DNA from: Agelaius tricolor | Lineage: Eukaryota; Chordata; Aves; Passeriformes; Icteridae | Assembly: GCA_023055355.1 (NCBI GenBank) | Contig: JALJCS010000009.1 | Location: 47,522,501-47,586,500 of the forward strand | Direction: 5' to 3' | Length of the DNA stretch: 64,000 nucleotides | Shown here: in pieces, positions 1 to 14,400 of the stretch | Position numbering within the stretch: the first letter of the stretch is position 1 | How the letters are laid out: each line of letters begins with the position of its first letter | Translations under genes and position numbers: made by a program | The notes under the pieces: generated by a model | The model's input: the letters and a program-made list of their open reading frames with translations, nothing else | What the model was told of the DNA's origin: nothing | Database searches by the model: none

Positions 1-3000
1 TTTTGTTGATTCAAATTCTCCACATCTTCCATTTTTAGTGTATTAAAATGTCTATATATCATATATACACAATTTTTTACTGATGCTGGCTGGGTTACAA
101 AACTGGATTTAAAAAAAGAAATTGGTTTTAGAAGCCTAAATCTGAGAGCAGTCTGGATCTTGAAAATTATACAGAATTGTGAGGGACTCAAACCCCTTAC
201 AGCATATACTATGTGTCAGATAAGCTAGTTTGGATGGGACCAAGGACATAATGAAAATATCTACAAAGACATCACTGGAAATGCTTACAAAAATTGCAGT
301 TGATCTTAGAATACAATCTGAGGGTTTTTTAAAAATTAGTTCTTTGAGCTACTGCAGTGGAAGTGCCATCTATAATGAAAATGCTCCAAGGTACACAGAA
401 GTTACAGGGAGTCAATGCCTTTTTCCCCATTTGCTGTATTTCTATATTTCCCTGTTTATCTCTCACTATGGGTTATACTCTCCAAGGTGTAAACATGGAA
501 GTTTGTTGCTCCATTTGCACACAATGACTGGGATATAATCTGGAATTTTTCTCTTTATAGTCTCTGATTTAGAGAATTATAGTCTCTTATTTAGTCTCTC
601 AATGATCTGATCTTTTCATGAATATCAGTGTCATTCCTTTGAGTCTTGGCAGCACCATTTCCAATTGCATCTTTGCAAAGATAATTTTCCAAAAGAGTAA
701 GATCATTTCCAGTTTTTTGCCCAGCCCAGTTCCTCCTTGGGTGAGGTGCAGGATGTTTGATGCCCTCAACCCAGACACAGATTTTGGAAAGAAGCTCTGA
801 GCTCGAGCAGACAAATGCCCTTGTGGCATTTGGATCCAGCAAACCAAACCAATGCAACTCAGGGGGGCACCTTCTGGCAAGTGGCAGATTTTGTGTGGGA
901 GCTGTACCAAACACTCCTTTTGCTAGATTCTAGTCATTTTAAACAGTGAAGCAGCTTCAGAGTTTATTTAGCAATTTCTGTTATGCTTGTACAACACGTG
1001 TTCATGCTGATGTGGAGGCAGCAGGATTTCATTTCACTTTAATTCACAAGTGTTTTTCTAAGCCTTGTTTTAACACACAGAGAGTCCTCACACTCTTCAG
1101 TGCTGCTCTGCTTCTCAGTGAGCAAAACTGGTTCTTCCAGACTCCCCAGATTACACATCCAGGGTTATGTCATATCAGGAACAGGCTTTTGAGGATTTTG
1201 AACCCAGAGGGAAACCTGAATTTTTGGTCTTGCCAGCACAGCCAGCTGTGTCACACACTGCCACAAAGGCAACAGAAACAAATGCCCTGTATGGACAGTA
1301 CCTGACATTCTAAACACTTGGCAGAGATTTAATTGACCAAAATTACCAACAACCTTCTCTGCATTTGCTTTTCTTGAATCTATGAAAGTATCTAAAGGAA
1401 ACAGAGGCTTTTAACCAGTGAGGGTTTTTATTTCTGAGGGTAATTTTTAAATTTCTCTCACTGTCAATGAGACAGGAGGAAACAGCCTCAAGCTGTGCCA
1501 GGAGAGGTTCAGGTTGACAGATATATAGATATAGATATATGACAATAGATTATATTTTGTATCAAGATTTCTTTGCTTAAACATAAAATGTGTAAGTCTT
1601 AAGATTTTCTGGGAAGCAGAGATCACATGTCACATACCTATTTTGTTGCCTGGATTGCTTTGAGACTTTTTAAGCACCTTCTTATTTGGAAAAACTGGGT
1701 GGCAAGTCAGAAACTGTGTATATTCCATGTAGGTCTACATTCTGGATGCAACAGTATTGCCAACACCAAAGACTGATGAAGGTAAAAAATAATCTTTAAA
1801 ATTAATGAAATATTTCAGTTTTTTAGCTGACAGCTAAATCTAATAGGCTGTTGGTGATTAAGGCATTGTCAGGTGTGCTGACCAGTCTTCCTGGCTTGTA
1901 TTCAGCTGCTGCCTATCACCTTGTTCCCAAATTTTAAAGCATTTTGGATCTCCTTTCCATATTTAACAGCACCAAGTACATGGGGCCCACATCCATAACT
2001 GGAGTTCATGAGCACTTTGGTAATTCAAATAGTACTAATAACAAGAAATTACACATTTTCTGTGCTGGTGGAAAAACATAAGGACACCACATGTGTCCCA
2101 GGCCCCAGCAAAATGTTGAATCCACAGTGATTATAAACCCCAGAAGTGATTAATTCCTAATGAGAAATGTTTGTACACGAGCAGTGCCACTGAAATGTAT
2201 GTAGCACAGTGTACAGACACTTCTACACAAATGTTCCCAATTGCTGACAGAATCAACATCTCCTGCTGCAGCCTGCTTTTCTAGAGCTGGGTACCCCCTG
2301 TCAGTGACACATTTGGAGCAGCAGATTCCATCCAAGTTCTCACCCTGTTGGCTTTTGAGCCCTGAAATTCCTCCTGATGATGCTCCTTGCCAGAGAGCTT
2401 CCTCCTGCAGCAAACAAAGTAATCAGATTTCAGGAGGGTTGGGTTGTTGCACACTTCCATGTAGCTCTTGGAGGAGCCTCCTAAAGGAAAGAGAAGTCTG
2501 TAACAAGCTCCAAATTCCCTTCAGGGCCCCTGGTGCTCTGATTTAATCTTGACAGAGTCAAGACTTTCAGCCATTCTTCAGACAGAAATAGGCTGTGGCA
2601 TTAAATTCCCTGCAAGGACTTTGTACTGATCTCTAGTCCAGCTAAATAGATTTTCTCCCACCTTTTAGGAGCTTCCTCTCATATCACCAGTACTGAAAAT
2701 TTAATGTCACAGGAGTGATAGCTAACACTTGGAGGAATAATTTAAATTAATGCCATGCTATCAATGAAGCATTTTGTCTCTAGGATTGAAATTTATGTTT
2801 CAACAGCTAAAATTGAGGAAGCCTGGTGCTAAATTGTTCTGCTAAGTAATTTTTGATTATTGATTAAATGTAGTAGCTTTCCTACATATAACTCGAACTC
2901 TATTTTGCTTTCTTGCAAATTCCCAAGAGGCATGTGCTGGCATTTTTTCATAATACAGAGGGAAGTTACATTAAATTCAGGCCACATTTTTTTTCTGGAA

Positions 3001-6000
3001 AACAAAATTGCATCAATTTTTCTTTTCTTTTAATAGTTCTTCAGCATTTGTGTGTTATGTAAGCTTCATAAGTCCTTAAACTTGCTCTCTGGAGGTTATC
3101 CAGGAGATGGCATCTCAGAATACTTCCCAGGATTACTCAGTTAAAAGGAAAGGCTGTTTTTTCCTCCTTACCCCAGCTTAAGAATGGAAACCTTTAACAG
3201 CACATCCTCAGATGATATGAGAGTCATGGACCATCATCTTGGTGAAGGAGCCCAATTAAAATGTTATTTCATGCTCCATACTCCTAATTAATTCCTGCTA
3301 CCCTCATTACTCCTGTTTGGAACTCACAGTGGGGAGAGGTAGGGAAGAGTTTCCCCTTTCTGCAAACTCAGGTTAAGGTCAGTTAATGATGTGTAACTTT
3401 TTCTTAACATGCTTTGAAATTTTTTTCAGACTGAGAATAAAAAGATGAAAGAAGAGATAGAGAAGGAGGTAGGGCAGATTTGTGTTCTCACATCTGGGAT
3501 AGCAACAGGTTTACTCTAAATGAAGTGCCTGTAACCAGGATGTCATTAACAATCCAATAGCTTTAAAACTGACAAGACATTGGTATTTATATTATTTTCC
3601 CTAATTTATATTCTTTCAGGATGTTTCTACACACCTGTTTTTTTAATATACAATATATATTTTTTTTAATTCATACATTCAATTGTTTCAAGGCAGCCTA
3701 ATCCCATTTGTGGGATGTTCTAAGTGGTTGTGGTCTAGGTCAATAATGCCAAGATCCCTACAGAGGTCTGACAAGGAACCTGAAAGTCCCATTGGGGTGA
3801 CCATAATGGTTGAGGCTTCTTCCCAAACTTTGGAAAAAAATTCTTTGCTGCTCTTTTTGTTGTGCCCATAAAACTTGGCTGTTACACTTAGAATAGTAAC
3901 TGGAATCTGTGAAAGAAATTGTAATTTGAACTGCTGTTTTCTTGATAATCAACTAGAATAAAGTAGCCTGCTAGGGATAGAGACAGATACCTTTATATAC
4001 TTTAAAAAGCTATTTTTATGCTTTGAGTTAAATGAAAAGCTATATGATCTCAAGAAAATGTGAGATGCTTACCAGGCCTTGCCTGAAGCCTTTGGGGAAT
4101 GGGTTTTACCAAATTTATTCCATTAAAAAGCACTTTACTGTCAGCTGTTAAATTTGTCAGAACAGAAATTGCTCAGTGGCAAACATTAAGTAGATTTATC
4201 ACTGACTCATCAGATCTCCTCTGGTGGTTTTTTTTCATCCACATTGATAGCTTTTTTTTTCTTTCTAAATCAGAAGACAAAAAATATTACAAACCCAGCA
4301 GGTACTACAACTTTTGATTTTTATATTAATTTTAACAGAACGTTTCATTGAAAGTAAGATAATTCTGTGGTCAATAGGCAAAGTCACTCATCATATAACT
4401 AAAATACCAAGGAAGTGGGGTTTTAAACTCACTGCTTCCTTCTGCAAAGGTAGGATGAATCAAAAAAGTGGTTTTAACTGGATGAAAAAATTGGCATGCA
4501 TGACTTGCTTTTTATTATGAACATATGTGGCAAGTGCTGGAGGAGAGGAGGGTACAATGCTAATAAAAGGTGCTTATTTCCAAATAAACACTTCCTTGTT
4601 AGGAGAAATAATCTGCAGGTGGACCATCAGAAAGCAGAGAGCCAGAATGCAGAAGAAGGTTAAATATGCCTGGATGATCAATCCTCTGGATTGAAAAATC
4701 TATTTTGGACACACAGAGTCTCCTTTTCTTCACTCACTGCCCATGGGCATGTTGTGATTTTCTCAGATTAATTCCTCAGATGAATTCCATGTTATTTTGT
4801 TTGGGTTTTTGAAATGTTTTGGATTGAACCTGAGTGCTTTTTTCAGCAATTAGGAGAAAGAATGTTCATTTCTTCCTATTCATTGGAGAAATTCAGAGGT
4901 ATTTTTGACAGGAACTTTTTTTAGTAAATATAGAAAGTGCTTTTATTGGTAAATAAATCACCAAGATGGAACTTCCATGCTTTTTCACGACCTTCAGAAA
5001 AGATCATTGCAAAGTCTGCAGTAATGAAATGCACCATGCAATTGGAAACATTTCATTCCAAATAATAGCTGTAGAATATATTTTTAATTTTTTAATTAGG
5101 CAGCAGGTCTAGGAATTTTTGATTGGAAATGAGTTCAAAGGTTTAATTTATGTGAAGTGCTAAGTTTCATTGGAAAAGGGGTCATTTACCCTGGTCTGTT
5201 GGAAAGAAACACATACAAAAGATCCATTTATTACCTGAAACATCCAGTACAGAAAAATCAGGAGATATCCCACAAAGATTTTTCTGATGCTTCCTAAAAG
5301 GTCAAAGCTATGGAAACATTGACGCTGTATATTGAAATCTAATTTATTTTGGCAACCACATTCAATTATCTAACGCTTGTTAAGGCTTAAATTACTATTT
5401 CTAAGAGGATCACCCATCCAATTTTTGGTCTACCTTTGCTGTGACAAAAAATGGGACAAAGAAATCTTTTCTTCTTCTTTTCTTGTGGTAAGTTTGCCTG
5501 CTGTCATATGAAAAAAGGGTTTTGGGCAAAGGCTCAAGAAAGCTGGTGAACAGACTTGGTATTTTTAGACTGTGAGTGTTAATGCAACTGCAAAACAATA
5601 CACTATACAAGTCACTAAATAGGACACAGACATTGGAATACACAAATTACCCAAAAAGGGGATCAAGGAGATCAAAAATGAATTTTACAGATGACTCTGG
5701 AGAGGAAATTAAGTATTTTAGTAAGACAAAAATAGACTAGAATAAGCACTTGGAAACAGTGAAACTACTACAGTGTTTGCTTGCAAATTCCCTGCAGGGC
5801 TGCCTTGGAATGAAGCAGGATTTGTCTTTTTTCTGTTCTGAACCTCTGCATGTACCTGTTCCTCAGGTCAGGAGAGAGCAGACTCAGGTGGTTTCCCACA
5901 TAAAAAGAAATTTCATGTTTCTGGGAGGTTCCTCTCATGAGACTTTTAAGACTGCAAGAAAGTTTTCAGCTCCCTCCCAGGCTCCAGCTGAAGAATTCCT

Positions 6001-6407
6001 TTAGAGTACCTGGATTATGCTTTGCTTTTGGGGTGCCTGTTGAGCCCAGGTGCCTCTTAGGGGCCTAAGAGAATGAATAAAAAATAGGTAAAAACATCCT
6101 TGCCAGTAATATTACCTGGCTGTGAGTTAGTAGGTCAATCAAACATGGATTAGAAAATAGTGGATTTGTTTGTGGAATTAAAGGCACTCATTCTTTATGT
6201 TTAAAGGCATAAATGGGAATTCTGCAATTACTTTGAGGCAATGTAACAAATCTTAGAAATTCCATCCACTCGGAACCTCCTGTGACTCTTCAATTCTTGT
6301 AGTGTAAACAGGGATTTTGTTTGTTTATTATTTTTGATGTTACAATGGGGTAATTATAAAAGTTATGAATTCATTTTCCACCTTTAGCATTATTATTTGT
6401 TTTACAG
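1..6407. other. Unique AT-rich DNA, no gene seen
   Basis: No recognisable gene or transposon is visible. Frames starting with Met reach 119 codons (946-1305) and resemble no protein family I know. Stop codons are dense in all frames, as expected for non-coding vertebrate DNA. Minor structure: a perfect 7-bp hairpin with a 3-base loop at 2547-2563 and a T/AT-rich tract around 3637-3672. Confidence 0.7.
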
Positions 6408-6456
6408 GATTATAGTACGGTTTGAGTTGGAAGGGAGCTTCAAAATCAAACCACTA
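6408..6456 (-). mobile_element. Short CR1 LINE 3'-end remnant
   Basis: The segment resembles the reverse complement of a CR1 3' end: a degraded 'gattatag...ggtttgagttggaagggagcttcaaa' pattern, followed by a poor match to the usual 'tcatctagtccaacccc'. The 3' end of the element lies on the left, so it is on the minus strand. It is only about 50 bp and diverged, so a chance match is possible. Confidence 0.45.
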
Positions 6457-7950
6457 CTGAATACCCACAGTCATATTTGAAATTCACTTGTGTTTTCTTG
6501 TACATGGAGTACATCACCAACAACAAAAAGGTAAATATTTGAAGTTTTTAAAAAGAGAAAAGCATTAAAGAAAATGCTGCCTTGAACATTTAGGCAGTGA
6601 AGAAGTTACAGTCTGATAGAGTATGAGAAAGGAATAGCACAGGAAAAAGATGGCATGGGGATGCTTTAAATGGCATTTCATTTATCCAGATTCTCTAAAC
6701 TATGAGCTTTAAGGTGGATCCAAGTTTAATTTTAGAAATCAAATGCTATAACTAGAAGCACTCGAGGGCTGGAGAGGGGGAGGACAGGAGAGGGAATTGC
6801 TTCTGGAGTGCACTGCAAATAGCTCTTTGGATAAACAGTATGGTAACAATTAGCCAGTGGTCCTTTTTTATTTTGCTGGATTTTGAAAACCATAAAAATA
6901 GATTGTGAATAAGCCTGGTGTAAGCCAAAAGTTACATTGCAACAGCTGCAACATCCTACCAATAGTAATTTTATCAGATCTATTCACAACTTGCTGCTAA
7001 TATCTCATAGGTGGTAAGGACACAGCTCAGATTCCTCCTTCAAGCATGAATTCTCCTGTGATATTTTCAGCTTCCGTCTTCTATTTCCAGCATTTACATC
7101 TTAATAGAAGGAAAGTTGCATGGAAGCAATTCATTTAACAAAGCAATAAATTAAGTCCTGGTGCACATCCTCTATTGTTTCAGGATACATGGAGCTTTCA
7201 GAGACCTTTGGAAACAAAACCTTCTTCATGGGATTTTCTTAGGAATTTTGGATTTGTAAGCCGTACAAATCACCTATCAAGAGCATTTCCATTCTTTTAT
7301 GAAAAGTGTCTTCAAAAGGCTGAGCCTTGGAAATTACATAACTCTGTTTTTAGCAATGCTAACAGGTACCTTGTTGATGTCTGGTTTATTGATTAGCATC
7401 TCATCTGCCTGCATGTTAATTAGTGTTCACCTTCAGTATAATATCCAAATAATTGTCAGATTTGGGAGGGTTTGTTCATTTCCTGTGGTTTTTTGTACCC
7501 ACAGTTTATACATCTTTAATGTCAACTTAGTACCTATGGAAACTACTTTAATTGCTAAAGAGCAGAACAGAATTAATATGTTGAATGCTAAAGAAAAGAA
7601 CTCTAGGGTATTTCATTTGAATAGATTGGAGTAAAATCAGTTTTATTAGTTACTGTTTGGAAAATCAAACTGTTAACATTGAAGTCTTCAAATATAGGGG
7701 TCATTTAAGATGGCATAATTTGGAACTTATTTTAAGCAGCATAGTCAAGTTCTTTCATTTTCTAGTATTTAATGATTGAATTTGGATTGCTCTCTGGTGA
7801 TTTTTGAAAACTATTTGTCCTCACCTTGGCCAAATCAACAATGTGATATGTGCAGCCTCAGACCTGGCACGTTCTGCTTCTACATGACTGCATTTTACTT
7901 TTTCTGTGCTTTAAAAACTCTTATAACCAACCTGTTCTTGTTCACTGCCA
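6457..7950. other. Unique AT-rich DNA, no gene seen
   Basis: Nothing recognisable. The longest Met frame (7776-8153, 125 codons) runs across the next CR1 fragment and has no family resemblance. Confidence 0.65.
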
Positions 7951-8040
7951 GGGATCCAGGGGCAGCCACAGCTTCTCTGGGCACCTTGTGCCAGGGCCTC
8001 CCCAACCTCAGAGGGAGGAATTTCTTCCTAATACATTTTT
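7951..8040 (-). mobile_element. CR1 LINE fragment, minus strand
   Basis: The stretch reads 'gggatccaggggcagccac', 'ttctctgggcacc', 'gtgccagggcctccccaacctca', then 'gaatttcttcctaatac'. This is the reverse complement of the conserved CR1 3' region (gaggaattcttccct-gtgagggtggggaggccctggcac-agagaagctgtggctgcccctgg). Both the extreme 3' tail and everything 5' of this part are missing, so it is an inactive internal fragment. Bird origin of the window is partly inferred from this family. Confidence 0.85.
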
Positions 8041-10450
8041 ATTTGTTTATACACACTTACAAGCAGCATGTCACAGCCATCATAAACCTGTCATGGGTTC
8101 ATCATTCTTTAGCATTCTTCCATGGACTTCTGAGTGAAGTCCTTTTAGGATAGCAGGGATATGTATCTGATTAATCTTGTGGTTTGATTTGGGGTTTTCT
8201 GGAGTCTTGGTTGAATGGGTTTTTCTCTTTCCTAAGTAACAGTGGGGGCAAATTGCTTTTCTTGCATTCTCTCCTTTAAATGCAAGGGAGATTTCTGGAG
8301 GGATATGGCTGGTACCTGCAATTCCAGCCCAAGCTTTTTGCCAAGCTTCCAACATTCCTGATGAATTGCAAATGGGAGAGGGAACCCTTGAAACAGATCT
8401 GTGACTTGTGGTGTAATTGACTCAAGACAGCCTCCTGGAAACTTTTTTTGGTTGCTCCTATTCAGCTGTTTCATAAGCATGTAGGCCAGGCATTTTAAGA
8501 TATTTAGGAGTGAGAAGGCCACTTTAATTTGGATCTTCCCCTTTTATAGGGACACTTCTTGTCTTACGTCTTTGTCAAATTAACAAAACTGGATATAGCT
8601 GAAGCTTGTAAAAGGACAAGTATTCAGAAACTAAGGACAGAGAAGAAAAATTTCTAGGCTTCTAAGGAAATACAGGACTGATAAAAAATGGTGTCCAGCT
8701 ATTTTTCCTGGGTTTGAGGGGTGGGGATGCATTTGCTTTGTAGGCAAAGGTATGAAAGGACATGAAGAACACCCTGACTGTAGCAGTTACCAAAAACAGC
8801 GCGTTGGACTCTGCGTGCATTTTTAGGGCAGCTTCTTGAGGAGTCAGAACCATCAGTGGACAACATTTGACAGCCTCCCTGTCCAAGCTGAGTCCTTGGT
8901 GTAGCTGTTCATGGTAAATATTATCAACATTGGTTAATTTTTATGTAATGGTTGCTTTATCAGCAAGGAACAGCAGCAAGGAAGTACAATTACATTGAGA
9001 CAATATAATTGCTTTCTGTGGCTGGGGGGAATTTGCTAACACAATATCTGCAGTGAGGACAGGACTACTGAGGGAACTGCTTATGCCTTTGTTTCCTTCT
9101 GAATATGCTGATGGTTTTAATTTTCATCACATAGCTCCTCACTTTCTCCCCTCTGGATTCTCTTTGTGAGGATCCAGGGAGCGAGGTTCTGGCTGGAATT
9201 TGATTTCTCCAGGCAGACCTTGCACACTGAGTGTTGTCTCTCCAAACCTTTGTTGTTCCCAGGCTCTGATTTTCAGTCCACGATTTAAATACCTCCATGA
9301 GGAAATTAGGCAATGTCAGTGCTTAGCTGGGCCTCAGTCACAGAAACCTCAGAGCCCCATGAAGGCTGCTTTGATGATACTCTCAGCTCTTTCTCTTCTC
9401 ACTAAAGCAGACAGAGGTGCCAGTCTCAGAGTTCCCTGCTGTCTCTGAGAAATTCATTCTCAGCCTAATTGTCTAAGGCTTGTGATAATCTAATAGTTTT
9501 AAAAAATGTAGCACAAAGTCTGCATGAAAGTGTCTCCTTAGAAGTCTTAATGAACTTGGATGAGGATTACTTGTTTGCTTTCTCTGTGGAAAGACACAAA
9601 AAATTTGATTTTTTTTTTTTTGTCTTCCACGAAGCTATTAGGTCTGTACCTAGGACATGGCAGCCTTAATATTCAGACAAATGGGAAAAGAGAAATAATT
9701 TTGACTTCCAGTAATTACAGCGGAGCTTAGACACAAAGTTTCTGCATGTGTGCCATTGTCAATGAATAAACATTCATGTTTCCAATTCCTATTGGATATT
9801 CAATTCCTACTGAGTATAAATGTCTCCTGAAGTTCTAGAAAGAACAAAATTTTTGCTACAGCAAACACCAGAAGGAGCTTTTCAGTTCCTCTCATGGCTG
9901 GCACTCTTGCTTGTCCTGTTTTGCATTCCTTCCCAGTTTAAAGAGTATTTTCTTTGTCATTTCTGATGTGTTACAGTTTCCAGACTCTATTCAAAATACC
10001 ATTTGCACATTTAAATCCACTTCAACAACTGCTTGTAGACAGACTGAAGGAAAGTGCAACAGGAAAAACAATCCATGCTGTCATCAGAATGCCTTTCCAA
10101 AACTTTGAGAAACAGCAGAGATCTTGCTGGAAGCAAAGGTGCTCTGCTTGAAATGTAATCAGTATTTTCCCCTTCAGCTTTTTTTTTCCTTTTTTCTTAC
10201 AGACAGTAACCTCCACTGCACCTTCAGCCACCACTAAATCTATATGAAATTAATCTTCTTCTAATGAGTTTGTACCAAAAAAATTGAGGATAAAAGCATG
10301 GAAGCAGGAGGTGGGATTTAGGCCAGTGTAGCCTATTGAATTTTTTAGCACTGTAATTATTTTTGTCTACTGAGTCCTCCCAGCCCCACCAATGTTTCAA
10401 GACTTTATTTGTCCTGCAATAGCTGCAATCAGGGCTGGCACACTGTACAC
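8041..10450. other. Unique DNA, no gene seen
   Basis: No gene or repeat recognised beyond a T11-12 run near 9611 and a T-rich patch near 10180-10198. The Met frames here (up to 104 codons, minus strand 10224-10538) have no recognisable domain. Confidence 0.6.
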
Positions 10451-10552
10451 AGAGGTGAGGCTGAAAGAGACCTTCAAGATTTTCTGATCCAACCCTCCTC
10501 TCAGCACCACCACAATCACCCCTAAACCCCAAAGTCACATCCAGAAGGATTT
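10451..10552 (-). mobile_element. CR1-like LINE 3' fragment, minus strand
   Basis: The segment begins 'aggtgaggctgaaagagaccttcaag', then 'tctgatccaaccctc', a run of 'caccacc', 'cctaaacccc' and 'gtcacatcc'. This matches the reversed 3' end of CR1, where a 'gaccttcaagatcat..gtccaacc' block is followed by 'cactaaacc..gtgccacatcc'. It is a diverged, inactive remnant. Confidence 0.65.
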
Positions 10553-11423
10553 AAAGGGACTCTCAGCAGACAGACGGAAGTGCTTGTGTCAAGATGCTGA
10601 ATTGGCCTACAAACACATGGATTAGCCTAAGTGCTTCTGGTGCCACTGCTGGAAACTTGGAAGTGGCAATTGGAAAGTCACCTCTGATGATGTAAAAGGT
10701 AAAGGAATTCAGTTTAAGATCCTAAGAGAAACAGCTCTGCAAGTTCAGCACACACAGGATTTTGTAAGCAAATCAAAGGCACATAATTGTGTTGATGACA
10801 CCATATCTAAGTTCATGTACCTTAGTTTATTCTTACTTTAAATTCTTAGTTTAGTTTTGTCACAGATGAAATTGCAGCTACATGGATATCAGTGCTTCAG
10901 GGTAAGCAAAAATCTGAAAAAGTCATGTCAGCTTCCCATTCAAATTAGAGATTGGCATGTAGTGAGGATCTTAGAAACCAAACTGAGCAGGATGTTCATG
11001 AAATTGATGTGATCTGTCAGGAGGAGAAACTCATAAGAGGTAGAGGTTCCTCTTCTGAAAAGGGGAACATCTACATCTTGCATGTCTGTATCACTGAGAG
11101 AGGAGGAATGTGAAGAAGTTGCAGACTGGAAAAGGGCTGGGTTTGCTTCTGGTGTCAAACCTGGCTCTGGGTGGAAGGTCCTACCAAAGGAAGGGACTCC
11201 AGTAGGTGATACGAGGCTGGCAGCAGGAGCCTGAGGACATGGCACTCCTGGTGTTGTCTGATGTCTGAGTCCTGGGGTTCCTCATTTTCAACACTTGGTA
11301 ATCAAAGAGTCTCCCTTTAATCAGAGTTTTGCACCTCGTTGAGCAGCTCTGAAGCAAACATAAATTCTCCTTCCTTACAGTCTCATTTCTTGCATCATTA
11401 ACCTATTTGCTCTTCACTTAATG
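10553..11423. other. Unique DNA, no gene seen
   Basis: No gene, RNA or transposon recognised. A 101-codon minus-strand frame (10940-11245) is serine/proline-rich and of unknown type; nothing supports it as real. Confidence 0.6.
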
Positions 11424-11497
11424 AACTTCTCTGAACTTTTTCAATCTCTGAACCAACTTCTCTGAACTTTTCAATCTCTAAACTGACTTCTCTGAAC
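11424..11497. repeat. 31-bp tandem repeat, about 2.4 copies
   Basis: Unit 1 is 11424-11454 (31 bp), unit 2 is 11455-11484 (30 bp, one T lost from a T run), and a partial third unit covers 11485-11497. Each unit contains 'aacttctctgaactttt' followed by 'caatctct'. The copies are nearly identical, suggesting a fairly recent local duplication or slippage event. Confidence 0.85.
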
Positions 11498-14400
11498 AAA
11501 CCCTTTTTTAAAATAGAATTTCTTTGCTTATGGGATAGAATGTCAGTCCTTTAGTGGGAAAAAAGTGAAATATTTTTTTACAAGCCTCAGATATATTTTG
11601 GGGTCTTATTTGAGTATTTTGCCCCTTTTTTAAGGGAGTAGGTTTCAGTGCAGGAGATCATTGAGGATTCATTCCAGTGGATTTTTACACTGTTGAGTAA
11701 AGTCATGTAAATGAGAGGAGCTTTCAGAACTTTTTGTTGTTGTTTGAACTTCTCATGCAAAACATGACAGAAAACCTAACAAAGGGAGCAGATTGTTTAC
11801 GACTGTCGCTTTATTTATTATTAGCCTAACATTGCTTTTGATTTATTTTGTGCAACAAAAATAACAGCTTTCTATGCTAGAGACAATTAATTTTATGCTC
11901 TGGAAGATCTGGTGCATTTTTGCAACATCTGAATCCATTTCACAGTAACAGATTCAAATGTCACAAAGTCAAAAGCTGCCACATAGAAGACAAAAATTAT
12001 AAATATCAAGGGCATGTTTGTCACTTCTCTTATCTAAGTTAGCATTCCAGAAGACTTCTCAGCCATAATCATTGGCTAGCTTTTCGTTATTGCTCTTTTC
12101 TTGCTGAAAGCAGCACTCTGTATCTTCGTCTATGCTACATTAAAAAGAAAAAAACCTAAATTTCCATAGCCCTTCACTGCTGCCCTGAAATAATTTTCAC
12201 TTTTGGTGTCTACCTGAAAGGAGATCTTTTAAAGGTCTTAAAAATTATTTTGTAACAGCATATTATGTTTTTATGGTGTTTAATGTTAATGGCTTGAATT
12301 AAAAAAAACCTCTTGTCAGGAATTCCTTTAATGTTGCATAAATTAAATCTTACACCAAACTCTTCTTGAATTTTATTTTCATCTTCAAGCATTTAATTCT
12401 TCCATATCTCCACATGGTCTTCATTATGACAGCAGGGCTTGAGTAATGACATACAACATGTTGATTCTGATACTGTAAAAACTCACATTAAATTTTCCAA
12501 GAAATTCTAACTGCCTAATTTTGGTTGATTTTTCAAAAATGATAAACAGTTTGTCTCAGTTCCAGGTACAACCTTGTGATCACCAGGTTTTTCTGGACAG
12601 CAGCGTTGGAACATCTCATGCTCTTACATTGTGATTTCTCAGCAGAATGCTGGTAGGTTTGAAATTTTGCTGGACAAACTCAAGAAACCAATAAGTCATC
12701 GCTTGAGTGGTGGCTGTGTGTCCTTGGCTACACACAGGGCTAAACCTGACCTCAGTTTTTCTCAGCTGGGCTGGGGGAAGACTCCTCATGCAGCAGAACT
12801 TTATCTGCACAGAACAGATTTTGCCAGACACTCCTTATCCTGCAGTTGCAAGCCAGTTGCCTAGAAATGACACAAGCTGGAATGACATAATGGAACACTT
12901 CTCCTTAAAACTGGAATATTCAGCCAGAAGAACTGGCTGTGGAACTGCCTGGCTCACCTACCTGTCTTTTGAACACGTGCCTCCTCCAAAAGTGCATGGA
13001 TTAAAGAGCAGAAACTGCCTTTGCTCCAGGATGCAACTCAGTAGGAACACCATTCCAGAAGTGAATTACCACAGCTGCTGATCTCTCCACCTCATGCAGC
13101 AGCTCCATCCCAGGGAGCCTCTCTCCACAGGGCTGGGTGTTCCAGGCATGACATCACTGGAAATGGTGCCAGATTAAATTACACATGGGCAGATGGATAG
13201 CACAGGATTCAGCAGATTCTTGACACGAGCACAGTCTTTGTGTTTTTTGCATCTATGGATTTAAAGCTACATTTTCAACTAAATTTGCAAGCAGTTGTTC
13301 TCACATGCAAGGAATCTTCCTCTTAGAGATCCATATTTACCAGAGGTAAAGCCAAGAGCTCCCTAGAGGAACTATTTCCTATCAAGATTGCATCCATCCT
13401 TAACTGCGTGTGCAAACATAGCCCCTAAAATGCCTTTTTTCCAGGAGAATATATCCTCTTTATCCTGTGACATGGGGGTCTTGTTGCTCACCTGTAAGCA
13501 AGAGCATCAAGAAAGTAATTCTAAAGTGTTTCACTGCAATCTGGTTTTGTGAGGCTGCTGAGTTTTCACTTAAATTTTTATTAAAGTTTGGACTTTGAGT
13601 AGCATCTTGGATTTCCAGTTACACCTTGGACTTCCCTCTCGGGCTGTGCTAGTGAAGGGGAGGGGAAGAATTCTTGTGCCTGAGAAAATGACTTCCAAAA
13701 TTCCAGGCATCTTTGGAATGACACTGCTTCTATTCACTTTTGAAACATTGAAGCACCTGATCAGCCTCTCCTAAAAGTACCAGCCAGCAGAGAAGCACAA
13801 GTGAACCTTCACCCACTGCTCCTCACACTGTAAGATTTGGGCTAAAATGGAGCACAGGAACATTGCTAGGGAGAGAAAAGAACAGGATCCTCTTTGGAGC
13901 TTTGGCAAGGCAAGGGGTGGCAGGAAAACACTTTGTGTTGCCCTCACCTTTGTACCTGAACTGGACCCGATGCCATCAGGCCTCAAGCTTTGTGAGAGAA
14001 TGGTTAAATAGCCAGAGAGAAGCACTTGGGCATCCGGCCAGCATCAGATCCCAGCAGGAAAACAATTGGAGCTGCCACATTATCCTTGACCAGTGCAGCT
14101 GATGAGAAACTTGGGGCTTTCTTTAAGGAAAAAAAAGGAATCAGTTTTGCACTGTAAACTTTCTTCTTTATTTCACTGTAATCCTTTCTTAGCAGCAAAG
14201 TGGAGCAAAATAGATGAGGAAGATTATGAATTATGCTGTGTCCAGCAAGTTCTGCCACTTAATAGCTCCACTGGAAGGGCAGGTCAAAGGAAAATGTAGA
14301 TGCATCTTGCCTATACTGGGTCTGTGGCCTTTACTGTCCCAAGAAACACAAACATTTAGGGAACAGCATTTACTGGGCAGTTGGACAAATCGAAGTCAGC

